Source: Acidobacteriota bacterium (lineage in GTDB: Bacteria > Acidobacteriota > Vicinamibacteria > Marinacidobacterales > Marinacidobacteraceae). Taken from it: 50,447 nucleotides of DNA. Shown piece after piece: positions 7,638 to 15,601 of the stretch (positions are counted from its first letter, which is position 1; the number at the start of each line of letters is the position of its first letter). The stretch is from assembly GCA_022828085.1 (NCBI GenBank), contig JAJEIY010000072.1:1-50447 (forward strand), read 5' to 3'. The position numbers and the translations under genes are program-made. The notes under the pieces were generated by a model, which ran no database searches, was not told where the DNA came from, and was given only the letters and a program-made list of their open reading frames with translations.

Positions 7638-10457
7638 ATGTCAGAGCCGCATTCCTGTATCCGGGACGGCGTTCGCCGTCCTGTCTCACTGAAGCGTCCT
7701 TCCGGCGGCGGCCGGCAGCGGTTGAACCTGCAGCCAGCGCTCCTGAGCCTCTGGCTCGGGTTGCTGCCTGTATCCGGCGCCGCCGCGCAGGACGACACCG
7801 GCCAGGTGGCCGGCGTGGTCCGCGACAGCTTCAACGCGATGACGCTGCCCGGCGCCCCGGTCACGGTGGTGTCCACGAACGAGGTGGTCTACTCGGAACT
7901 CGACGGCGCGTTCTCGCTGTCACTCCCGGCCGGCTCCCACGAGATCCGGGTGAGCTTCTCCGGGTACGAAGAAGTCGTCGTTCCGGTGGAAGTTCAGGCC
8001 GGCGCCACCACCCGCGTCGACGTCGCGCTCACCATGGAGCGCTTCGCGGAAGAGGTGGTGGTGACCGGAGAGGCGATCGAGCCCGAACTCTTCACCGCCG
8101 AAGCCCAACTGGTCGAGCGGCAGAAGGCGGCGACCATCACCGACAACCTCGCCTCCGAGGAGATGAAGGAGAACGCGGACTCGAACGCCGCCTCCGCCAT
8201 GAAGCGGGTCACGGGGCTCACCGTGGTGGACAACCAGTACGTGTTCGTCCGCGGCCTCGGAGAGCGCTACTCGAACACCACCCTGAACGGGGCGGTGCTG
8301 CCCACCACCGAACCGGACAAACGGGTGGTTCCGCTGGACCTGTTCCCGACCGGGCTCATCGAGAGCGTCTCGGTGGTGAAGTCCTACCTCCCCGACAAGC
8401 CGGCGGACTTTTCGGGCGGGCTGGTGGAGATCGATCCGCTTTCGTTCCCGACCGAGCCGGTCATGAACTTCTCCATGTCCCAGGGTTACAACACCCGGAC
8501 GACGTTCGAGGACGGCCTCATCTATCCGGGCGGCGGACGGGATTGGCTGGGATTCGACGACGGCACCCGGAGCCTTCCCCCGGCGATCCCCGATTCCAAG
8601 GTAGTGAGGACCAGCCGCTTCACCTCGGCCGGTTTCACGCCCGCCGAACTCGAGACCATGGGCGAGTCGTTTTCGAATGTCTGGTCTCCCGAAACCGGGC
8701 CGATCGGCCAGAGCCAGTCCGGCAGCTTCGTGGCCGGGAACAGTTGGGACCGTCTCGGGGCGATCTTCAGCGCGACCTGGTCCCAGGACCATCAGAACCG
8801 GAGTGAGGACCGGACGTTCTTCGCGGTATCCCGGGGCGACCTGGAGGTCCAGAACGATTACGACTTCGACGTAACGACCTCGAAGACCTCGACCGGTCTG
8901 GTGGGGAACCTCGCCTACAAGTTCACGGGGAATCACCGGGTCGCCCTCGAGAACTTCTACACCCACAGTTCGAAGAACGAAGCCCGGATCTTCCAGGGCT
9001 ACAACAACGACGTCGGCGAGGAGATCCGGAACACGCGGCTCTTCTGGGTGGAGGAGAGCATCTTCTCGTCGCGGCTTTCGGGTGAGCACCTCTTCGTTTC
9101 CCTGGGCTCCGGCAAGCTGGAGTGGAACGCGAACCTCTCCCGGGCGACGCGAGACGAACCGGACCTCCGGGAGACGCTCTACGAGTACAGCCCGTCCGTG
9201 AGCGCGTTCGTCCTCGCCGACGAGTCGCAGAGCGGGTTCCGCATGTTCAACGAACTCGACGACGAGGTCGTCGACCTGGGGCTCGACTGGAGTTCCTTCT
9301 TCACCCAGTGGGGCGATCTCCCGGCGATGGTCAAGATCGGTCCCCAGATCACCGTCCGGGAACGCGACTTCAATTCCCGCCGCTTCCGGATGACGCCGCG
9401 GGGCAGACCGGCGAACCTCACGCTGGCGCCGGAGCAGATCTTCACTTCCGAGAACATCGGGACGTCCTACGAGTTGCGCGAAGAGACGCGCCCGACCGAT
9501 ACCTACGCGGCGGAACAGACGGTATCGGCGCTCTACGGACTGCTGGACCTGCCGATCAGCCGCAACCTCCGGTTCATCGGAGGCGCGCGGGTGGAACGCT
9601 CCGAACAGGTTGTGGACACCTTCGACCCCTTCTCGACGGCGGGCGAAACCATCACGGCGGCGCTCAACAACACCGACGTGCTCCCCGGCTTCAACATGGT
9701 GTACGCCCTTTCCGAGCGCACGAACCTCCGGGGCGGCTACAGCCACACCGTGAACCGTCCCGAGTTCCGGGAACTGGCGCCATTCGAGTTCACCGACGTG
9801 GTGGGCGGCCGCGCGGTGGTCGGCAACCCGGACCTCGAACGCGCCCTCATCAAGAACGTGGACCTGCGGGTCGAGACCTTCACGGGCGCTGGCGAGGTGC
9901 TCGCCATCAGCGGCTTCTACAAGGACTTCACGAACCCCATCGAACGGATCGTCCAGCCCACCGCGCAACTCAGGACGTCGTACGCGAACGCCCGCGGCGC
10001 CCGCAATACCGGGGTCGAAGTCGAGGGCCGGCGCCGGCTCGGCCGGTTCATGGGCTCGGCGAACTACACCTTCGTCCATTCGGAGATCGAGCTCGAGGCG
10101 GTCGCCGGCCAGGTCCAGACCAGCCTCGACCGTCCCCTGGCGGGGCAGTCCGCCCACGTCTTCAACGCCAGCGTGGACATGGACCTCCCCGAGATCGCGG
10201 GCAGTGTCCGGGTCCTCTACAACTTCTTCGGAGACCGGATCGTGGACGTGGGATCGCTGGGCATGCCGGACATCTACGAGTCGGGGCGCGGCGTCCTCGA
10301 TGCCGTGTTCCAGAAGCGGTTCGCCACCTGGAGCCTGCGCGCCGCCTTCGACAACGTCCTCGATTCGGAGCACGAGTTCACCCAGGGCGGCCTGGTCCAA
10401 CGGGTCTTCAGCCTGGGCCGCTCGTTCTCGCTGAGCGTTTCCTACGCGGTCCGCTGA
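7638..10457 (+). CDS. TonB-dependent outer-membrane receptor with N-terminal carboxypeptidase-regulatory-like domain
   Basis: 939 residues from ATG 7638. The in-frame ATG at 7557 lies inside the repeat array and is rejected. The signal peptide is LLSLWLGLLPVSGAAAQ. A beta-sandwich (GQVAGVVRDSFNAMTLPGAPV to about residue 130) is of the CarboxypepD_reg-like type. A plug domain follows, with KRVTGLTVVDNQYVFVRGL and LNGAVLPTTEPD. The remaining roughly 650 residues form the 22-strand barrel, ending FSLGRSFSLSVSYAVR. These receptors import scarce ligands using TonB energy. The ligand is unknown, but PHO-like control points to a phosphorus compound. The beta-helix lipoprotein gene follows after 99 bp, probably as one transcript. 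No TonB/ExbBD genes are in the window. Confidence 0.88.
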   Translation: MSEPHSCIRDGVRRPVSLKRPSGGGRQRLNLQPALLSLWLGLLPVSGAAAQDDTGQVAGVVRDSFNAMTLPGAPVTVVSTNEVVYSELDGAFSLSLPAGSHEIRVSFSGYEEVVVPVEVQAGATTRVDVALTMERFAEEVVVTGEAIEPELFTAEAQLVERQKAATITDNLASEEMKENADSNAASAMKRVTGLTVVDNQYVFVRGLGERYSNTTLNGAVLPTTEPDKRVVPLDLFPTGLIESVSVVKSYLPDKPADFSGGLVEIDPLSFPTEPVMNFSMSQGYNTRTTFEDGLIYPGGGRDWLGFDDGTRSLPPAIPDSKVVRTSRFTSAGFTPAELETMGESFSNVWSPETGPIGQSQSGSFVAGNSWDRLGAIFSATWSQDHQNRSEDRTFFAVSRGDLEVQNDYDFDVTTSKTSTGLVGNLAYKFTGNHRVALENFYTHSSKNEARIFQGYNNDVGEEIRNTRLFWVEESIFSSRLSGEHLFVSLGSGKLEWNANLSRATRDEPDLRETLYEYSPSVSAFVLADESQSGFRMFNELDDEVVDLGLDWSSFFTQWGDLPAMVKIGPQITVRERDFNSRRFRMTPRGRPANLTLAPEQIFTSENIGTSYELREETRPTDTYAAEQTVSALYGLLDLPISRNLRFIGGARVERSEQVVDTFDPFSTAGETITAALNNTDVLPGFNMVYALSERTNLRGGYSHTVNRPEFRELAPFEFTDVVGGRAVVGNPDLERALIKNVDLRVETFTGAGEVLAISGFYKDFTNPIERIVQPTAQLRTSYANARGARNTGVEVEGRRRLGRFMGSANYTFVHSEIELEAVAGQVQTSLDRPLAGQSAHVFNASVDMDLPEIAGSVRVLYNFFGDRIVDVGSLGMPDIYESGRGVLDAVFQKRFATWSLRAAFDNVLDSEHEFTQGGLVQRVFSLGRSFSLSVSYAVR

Positions 10458-10556
10458 CCGTTTCCCAGTCCAGGAAAACACGGTCCCGTTCGGCAGGCAG
10501 GACACCGCCGGAGCCCGGGCTCTCACGCGCAAGCACAACGGAAGGAGGCTTCCCTC

Positions 10557-11906
10557 ATGCGCAGACAACTCGCTTTCCTTGCCGTCCTCCTGGCGGCGTC
10601 CCTGCTCGGCCTCGCCGCCTGCGACGACGGCGGATCCGGCACCACCCCGGCGCCCGCCCCGGCTCCGGCGCCATCGCCTGAGCCAGAGGGGCCGCCGGCC
10701 ACCATGGAGGTGGAAGGCGAGATCACCGAGGACACCACCTGGGTGGCCGCCACCGAGGTCATCCTCAAGGGCGCGGTCTTTGTGCAGGAGGGCGTGACCC
10801 TGACGATCGAGGCCGGCACCCGGATCTACGGGGACAGCGCCACGAACGGCACCCTGATTGTGGAGCGCGGCGGCACCCTGATGGCCTTGGGCACTGCCGA
10901 GGCGCCCATCGTGATGACGAGCGACCAGGCGGAGGGCGAGCGGGCCCGCGGCGACTGGGGCGGCCTCATCATCAACGGGAACGCCCCCCTGAACATTCCC
11001 GGCGAAGGTGAAGGCGAGGGAGACACCGGCGCCTACGGCGGCGACAGCCCCGCCGACAGCAGCGGCGTCCTGAATTACGTCCGCGTCGAGTTCGCCGGCA
11101 CCGAGTTCAGTCCGGACAACGAGTTGAACGGCATCGCCTTCCAGGGCGTCGGCAACGGCACCGAAGTGGACTACGTCCAGGTGCACTTCAACAAGGACGA
11201 CGGCGTGGAGTTCTTCGGCGGTACCGTGGATGCGAAACACGTCATCTGCACGGGCATCGCCGACGACAGCTTCGACTGGACGGACGGCTGGACCGGCCGC
11301 GGCCAGTTCTGGATCGCCCAGCAGCGCGGCGACGACGCCGACCAGGGGATCGAAGCCGACAACAACGGCGAGAACAACGACCTCACCCCGCGGTCCAGCC
11401 CGACGCTCTACAACCTCACCCTGATCGGCGATCCGGATACCGACCAGGGGGACGAGAGCGACATCGGCATCCTCCTGCGGGAAGGCACCTCGGCCGAGAT
11501 CGCGAACTCCATCGTGATCGGCTTCAAGGAGACCGGACTGGACATCGACAACGCCGCCACCTACGCCCTGGCCCAGGACGGAACGCTGGTGGTGAAGAAC
11601 TCGATCTTCTACAACAACCTCGAGGGCAACTTCGACGACGACTCCGGAGAGGATCCGGCGCCCGCCTTCTCCACGCGGGACTTCGCGGCGGCCTCCACGC
11701 TGCTCGTCGAAGTGGACCCCATGCTCGCGGATCCATACAACCACGAAGCGCTCGACTGCCGCCCCATGGCCGGATCCCCGGCGCTCATCAGCGCGGGCGC
11801 GGCCGTCCCGCCGGCGGACGGGTTCTTCGACCCGGTCACCTACGCGGGCGCCTGCGGGCCGGACGACGACTGGTTCCTGGGCTGGACTACCTTCGCCCAG
11901 AACTGA
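10557..11906 (+). CDS. Lipoprotein with right-handed beta-helix-like fold, partner of the TonB receptor
   Basis: 449 residues. The signal is MRRQLAFLAVLLAASLLGLAAC; the lipobox LAAC makes it a lipoprotein. A low-complexity Pro/Ala linker (about 30-45) then leads to a repetitive acidic domain with motifs RGDWGGLIINGNAPLN, VRVEFAGTEF, NELNGIAFQGVG and DDGVEFFGGTV. These are typical of a widespread family of right-handed parallel beta-helix proteins often found beside TonB receptors. Many Asp/Asn runs suggest calcium binding. A strong ribosome site (GGAGG) sits about 9 nt before ATG. It probably sits on the outer membrane and may capture or process the receptor's ligand. No catalytic signature is recognised. 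Confidence 0.7.
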   Translation: MRRQLAFLAVLLAASLLGLAACDDGGSGTTPAPAPAPAPSPEPEGPPATMEVEGEITEDTTWVAATEVILKGAVFVQEGVTLTIEAGTRIYGDSATNGTLIVERGGTLMALGTAEAPIVMTSDQAEGERARGDWGGLIINGNAPLNIPGEGEGEGDTGAYGGDSPADSSGVLNYVRVEFAGTEFSPDNELNGIAFQGVGNGTEVDYVQVHFNKDDGVEFFGGTVDAKHVICTGIADDSFDWTDGWTGRGQFWIAQQRGDDADQGIEADNNGENNDLTPRSSPTLYNLTLIGDPDTDQGDESDIGILLREGTSAEIANSIVIGFKETGLDIDNAATYALAQDGTLVVKNSIFYNNLEGNFDDDSGEDPAPAFSTRDFAAASTLLVEVDPMLADPYNHEALDCRPMAGSPALISAGAAVPPADGFFDPVTYAGACGPDDDWFLGWTTFAQN

Positions 11907-11919
11907 CGCTCTGCGCACC

Positions 11920-12522
11920 ATGAACAAGGAGCCGCGGCGCTTCCGGTGCGGCTCCGTGTTCCCGGGAGTGGCGGCGGTCCTGGTGGCGGCCGTCCTCTTC
12001 GTTTGCGGCGGTGGACGCGGCGATGCGCCTCCGGCGGAAAAGTTTGACGCTGTTTCGGAAGCCCCTTCCGCCACCTCCCCTGTGACCCCGTCGGTCGATG
12101 GCATCCTCTTCGATTCGCCGGAAGAAGCGGCTCGCCAGGCGCTGGAGCTCGTAGCCGCGGGCGACGCCGAGAGGCTGTCGCGGCTCGCCCTCAGCGAGAC
12201 CGACTTCCGGGAGGCCGTCTATCCCCGGCTGCCGGCCAGCCGTCCGGAGCGGAACACCTCGGCCGAGTTCCTCTGGGGAATGCTCCACCAGCGAAGCCGG
12301 CACGCCCTGGCCTTCACCCTGGACCGCCATCGGGGGCAGCGTTACGAGTTGATCGCGGTGGACTTCGTGGGCGAGACCACCGACTACGGCCCGTTCCAGG
12401 TGCATCGGGAGACGGTCCTGACCGTGGAAACCCCGGACGGCGAGCGGGGCACGCTGCGGATCTTCGGCTCGATGCTGGAGCAGGACGGCCGCTACCAGAT
12501 CTTCAGCTACGTGACCGACTAG
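11920..12522 (+). CDS. Hypothetical lipoprotein
   Basis: 200 residues. A basic N-terminus, then hydrophobic GVAAVLVAAVLFVCGGG; Cys in VLFVC is a possible lipidation site. After a Pro/Ser-rich linker (about 35-60), the domain begins FDSPEEAARQALELVAAGDAERLSRLALSETDF, resembling the helical start of NTF2/DUF4878-like fold proteins, and ends in beta-rich segments. It lies 13 bp after the beta-helix lipoprotein gene, so it probably belongs to the same transcript as the TonB receptor. Its last four bases overlap the convergent exopolyphosphatase gene. No function is recognised. Confidence 0.65.
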   Translation: MNKEPRRFRCGSVFPGVAAVLVAAVLFVCGGGRGDAPPAEKFDAVSEAPSATSPVTPSVDGILFDSPEEAARQALELVAAGDAERLSRLALSETDFREAVYPRLPASRPERNTSAEFLWGMLHQRSRHALAFTLDRHRGQRYELIAVDFVGETTDYGPFQVHRETVLTVETPDGERGTLRIFGSMLEQDGRYQIFSYVTD

Positions 12523-14045
12523 TCCTGGTCCTGGCCGGGCTCGCCGACCCGGAGCGCGAGTCCGATCGCGGCGAGTTCGGTGGCCTCCTGGGCGATCCCG
12601 GCGCGGGTCAGGGGATGGTGGTCGAGCCACCCGGGGGGGAAGGAGAGTTCGAGCCGGCCGTCCTCGGCGGCCGCTTCGATCAGGGGCAGCGGCTCCCGGC
12701 TCCGCCGGCGGCAGAGGAGCACCGCGATACGCAGGATGGCGGCCAGCCGCCCCGTGGTCACCGCATCCGCCGCCGTCATCTCGTCGAAGCGCCCGTAGCG
12801 GAGCTTCTGGCGGTGGGTCTCGATGAGCGCCGCCAGCAGTTCCTGGTCGTCCCGGGAAAACCCCGGCATTTCCGAATTCCTCACGATGTAGGCGCCGTGG
12901 CGGTGGTACCCGCTGAACGAGACCGAGAGGCCCACCTCGTGGAGGTCGGCGGCCCAGCGCAGGAACCGTTCGTGCGACTCGTGCCCGAGCCCCCACGACT
13001 CGCGTAGCTGCCGGAGTCCGACCAGCGCGGTGGCCTTCACCCGCTCGGCCTGTTCGCGGTCCACGCGGTACTGGCTCACGAGGTTCCGGATCGTGGCTTC
13101 CCGGACGTCCTCTCGCCGCCGCCGGCCGATCAGGTCGAAGAGGACCCCCTCGCGAAGCGCCCCGTCGGCGGGTTCGATCCTGACGATGTCGAGGGCCTTC
13201 ATGGCCGCCCGGAGGATGGCCACGCCGCCGGGAAAATCCCAGGCGCGGTCGGCCGGAAAGCCGGGGATGGCGTCCGGTCCCTCGGCGAGGGCCTCGACGT
13301 GGGCGGCGCGGATCATCCGGCTGCGAAGGCCCTTCAACCCCGGCCGGGTGAGACCGCCGTTCGCCCGCAGAAGTTCTGCGGCGGCCAGCACCGTTCCCGA
13401 GGAACCGAAGGCGCTCGACCAGCCGAGCTCCAGGAATCTCTCCTCCACCGTCTCGAGTTCGCGGCGGACCTCGGTCTCCGCGGCCGTGAAAGCCTGTTTC
13501 GTGATGACGCCGCCCGGAAAGAAACGCCGCGTAAAGGAAACGCATCCCATGTAGAGGCTGGCGGCGCGCAGCGGCTCGTGGTGCTGCCCGATCACGAGTT
13601 CGGTGCTTCCGCCCCCGATGTCCACGACCAGCCGGCGGCCGTTCTCGTCCGGCAGCAGATGACTGACCCCGAGATAGATGAGCCGGGCTTCCTCCGCCCC
13701 CGAGATGACCTCGACGCGGTGCCCCAGCGCCTTCGCCGCCTTGCCGAGGAGCGCCTTCCGGTTCTTCACCTGCCGGAACGCGTTCGTTCCCACGGCGCGC
13801 GCCTGGCCGGGGGGAATGTCCCGGATGCGCTCCCCGATCCGCGCCAGCGCGGCCTCCGCCCGCTCCCAGGTGGCAGGTTCGATGGCCTTGTCCCGGATCC
13901 CGGCGGCAAGGCGCACCGGCTCCTTCACCCGGTCCACGACCTCGGTGTTCTCGCCGTGGACCCGGGCCACGGTGAGGTGGAAGCTGCGGGACCCGAGGTC
14001 CACCGCGGCGAACAGGCCCATCGGGAGGTTTCGCCTGGCGGTCAT
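12519..14045 (-). CDS. ppx: Exopolyphosphatase / pppGpp phosphohydrolase (Ppx/GppA) with HD domain
   Basis: 508 residues. The N-terminal ASKHA ATPase-like fold begins FAAVDLGSRSFHLTVARV, and the second phosphate-binding loop is VVDIGGGSTELVIG (about 141-154). The family motif is usually DxGSNS; here Asn is Arg. Other motifs are AVGTNAFRQVKN, ISGAEEARLIYLGV and FGSSGTVLA. The C-terminal third (about 320-480) is an HD-type helical domain (HESHERFLRWAADLHEVG). It releases Pi from polyphosphate or converts pppGpp to ppGpp. It fits the phosphate theme of the preceding genes. The ATG start is 121 bp from divergent apaH. Confidence 0.87.
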   Translation of the reverse strand: MTARRNLPMGLFAAVDLGSRSFHLTVARVHGENTEVVDRVKEPVRLAAGIRDKAIEPATWERAEAALARIGERIRDIPPGQARAVGTNAFRQVKNRKALLGKAAKALGHRVEVISGAEEARLIYLGVSHLLPDENGRRLVVDIGGGSTELVIGQHHEPLRAASLYMGCVSFTRRFFPGGVITKQAFTAAETEVRRELETVEERFLELGWSSAFGSSGTVLAAAELLRANGGLTRPGLKGLRSRMIRAAHVEALAEGPDAIPGFPADRAWDFPGGVAILRAAMKALDIVRIEPADGALREGVLFDLIGRRRREDVREATIRNLVSQYRVDREQAERVKATALVGLRQLRESWGLGHESHERFLRWAADLHEVGLSVSFSGYHRHGAYIVRNSEMPGFSRDDQELLAALIETHRQKLRYGRFDEMTAADAVTTGRLAAILRIAVLLCRRRSREPLPLIEAAAEDGRLELSFPPGWLDHHPLTRAGIAQEATELAAIGLALRVGEPGQDQD

Positions 14046-14151
14046 GCCCGGAGACGGCGGCGGTCCCCGTCCGCGTCGTGCGGACGGACCTCGGGGCGCA
14101 CGCTGGACCTTCCGGTGTTCATCGATTCAAGGTCCTTTCCGGGCGCCCCGT

Positions 14152-14157
14152 TAGCAT
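14152..14157 (+). promoter_or_regulatory. -10 element (TAGCAT) of apaH
   Basis: TAGCAT ends 9 nt before the GTG start of apaH. With the 7-nt gap seen at rnpB, transcription would begin within about 2 nt of the start codon, giving an almost leaderless mRNA. No Shine-Dalgarno is present. Confidence 0.5.
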
Positions 14158-14166
14158 CCCCGCGGC

Positions 14167-14997
14167 GTGGCAACCTGGGTCGTCGGCGATGTGCAGGGGT
14201 GTTTTAGCACGTTCCAGGCGCTCCTCGACCGCCTGGAATTCCGGCCGGGACGGGACCGCCTGTGGTTCGTCGGGGACCTCGTCAACCGGGGACCGGACTC
14301 GCTGGGCATGCTGCGCTGGGCGTACCGGCACCGGGACTCGCTGGTGTGCGTGCTCGGAAACCACGAGCTGCACCTGCTGGCCCAGCGCGAGGGGGTGATT
14401 CCGGCCCGGCGGCGGGACACGCTGGCGCCGCTGCTCGCGGCCCCGGACGCCGACGAGCTGTGCGACTGGGTGGCCGGGCTTCCCTTCGTTCATCGCGAGA
14501 ACGGGTTCCTGCTCGTGCATGCGGGTCTGCTCCCCCGGTGGGACCTTGCCGCGGTGGAAGCTGCCGGCGCCGCCGCGCGCGAAGCCCTGGCGCGGGACCG
14601 CCGCGGTTTCCTGCGGGCGCTCTATTCGCTCCGCGGGGACATCCTTCCCGAACACGACCGGAAGTCACCCGGAGACGACCCGGACAGGGCGGTCGCGGCG
14701 GCTTCGGTCTTCACCCGGGTCCGGATCGTGGACGGCGAGGGAACCCCGTCCTTCGAGTTCGACGGCGCTCCCGAGTCCATTCCGCCGGGTCACCGTCCGT
14801 GGTTCGAAGGTCTATCTCTCCCGGACGAGCTGACCGTGCTCTTCGGCCACTGGGCGGCGCTCGGCCTCATGGTTGCGGGACGGGCGGTCGGCCTCGACTC
14901 GGGCTGTGTCTGGAACGGCTCGCTGACGGCGCTTCGCCTGGAAGACGGCGAGCTCAGGATCCAGCCGGCGGCGGAGGGAGACGGCCAGGCTCTGTGA
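14167..14997 (+). CDS. apaH: Bis(5'-nucleosyl)-tetraphosphatase, symmetrical
   Basis: 276 residues, the usual ApaH length. It is a calcineurin-type metallophosphoesterase that splits Ap4A into two ADP. Metal motifs appear in order: WVVGDVQGC (6-13), FVGDLVNRGPDS (about 36-46) and VLGNHELHLL (about 63-72). Further family motifs are LLVHAGLLPRWD and FGHWAALGL, with a late LDSGCVWNGSLTALRLE. The GTG start is set by the motif position and the TAGCAT promoter just upstream. Its 3' end overlaps the convergent unknown gene by 44 bp. Confidence 0.93.
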   Translation: MATWVVGDVQGCFSTFQALLDRLEFRPGRDRLWFVGDLVNRGPDSLGMLRWAYRHRDSLVCVLGNHELHLLAQREGVIPARRRDTLAPLLAAPDADELCDWVAGLPFVHRENGFLLVHAGLLPRWDLAAVEAAGAAAREALARDRRGFLRALYSLRGDILPEHDRKSPGDDPDRAVAAASVFTRVRIVDGEGTPSFEFDGAPESIPPGHRPWFEGLSLPDELTVLFGHWAALGLMVAGRAVGLDSGCVWNGSLTALRLEDGELRIQPAAEGDGQAL

Positions 14998-15505
14998 CCT
15001 TTCCGTCACATTTCCCCGCCGGCCGGAGACGGAGCGTCCGCTCCGGAAACCGCAGGTCGGTCCGCCAGCGGAACCCCTGCACCCGCTCCTCGAGCTCCAG
15101 GTCGAGGCGCTTGCGGCCGATGTAGATGCTCGCCGGGGTGATCACGATGGCGGCGCGGAAGCGTTCGGGATCGCCGTCACCCCGCGTTCCTTCCACCCGG
15201 CCTTCCACGGTCAACCGCTCCCATGCCGGGTTCGCGCCGGGCTGGGAGTCGTAGAAGGTGAACTGGCTCACGAGACGCCCTGGCGCCGTGGCGCGAACGT
15301 CGCCGTCTTCGGTGCGAACGACCACATCACGCAGGCAGGAAGCCACTTCGAAGCGGACCGGGACATAGATGCTGCGGGGCAGGACCTCCGGTTCTCCTTC
15401 CCCCGCGGCGGGCAGGGCGAAGGCGCTCCCGGCAAGCACGCACGCAGCCAGGGGCGCACCGCGTTTCTGCATCCGAGGTTTCCGAAGTCCGTGTCTCGGG
15501 TCCAT
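14954..15505 (-). CDS. Hypothetical exported protein
   Basis: 183 residues from ATG 15505. An Arg-rich n-region and APLAACVLAGSAFALPAAG form a signal peptide. The mature part looks beta-rich (IYVPVRFEVASCLRDVVVRTEDG, AIVITPASIYIGRKRLDLELEE) with two cysteines and a Pro-rich tail. I do not recognise a family. TAATAT on the minus strand (15520-15515), 9 nt before the ATG, is its likely -10, in an AT-rich patch with three GTAA motifs. It overlaps apaH tail to tail by 44 bp, which supports a real but lineage-specific gene. Confidence 0.6.
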   Translation of the reverse strand: MDPRHGLRKPRMQKRGAPLAACVLAGSAFALPAAGEGEPEVLPRSIYVPVRFEVASCLRDVVVRTEDGDVRATAPGRLVSQFTFYDSQPGANPAWERLTVEGRVEGTRGDGDPERFRAAIVITPASIYIGRKRLDLELEERVQGFRWRTDLRFPERTLRLRPAGKCDGKVTEPGRLPPPPAGS

Positions 15506-15514
15506 GTGAACGAA

Positions 15515-15543
15515 ATATTACATCTCTGTTACGTTTACAAAAC
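15515..15543 (-). promoter_or_regulatory. AT-rich promoter with repeated GTAA motifs
   Basis: On the minus strand three GTAA motifs are spaced 6 and 11 nt apart, and the last forms part of the TAATAT -10 (15520-15515). TTGTAA at 15540-15535 is a weak -35 with a short spacer. This is among the most AT-rich stretches in the window and may also bind a regulator. Confidence 0.4.
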
Positions 15544-15601
15544 GCGATCCGAACACACCTGACCCTCAACCGTGACGCCGGCGTCCTCCACGGGCTGTTG
15601 A

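Noticed and set aside
7920..12104. Very long minus-strand open frame (about 1,390 codons) opposite the TonB receptor and lipoproteins
   Set aside because: High G+C produces long open shadows opposite real genes; the plus-strand proteins have signal peptides and family motifs, while this one is low-complexity and unlike any family.
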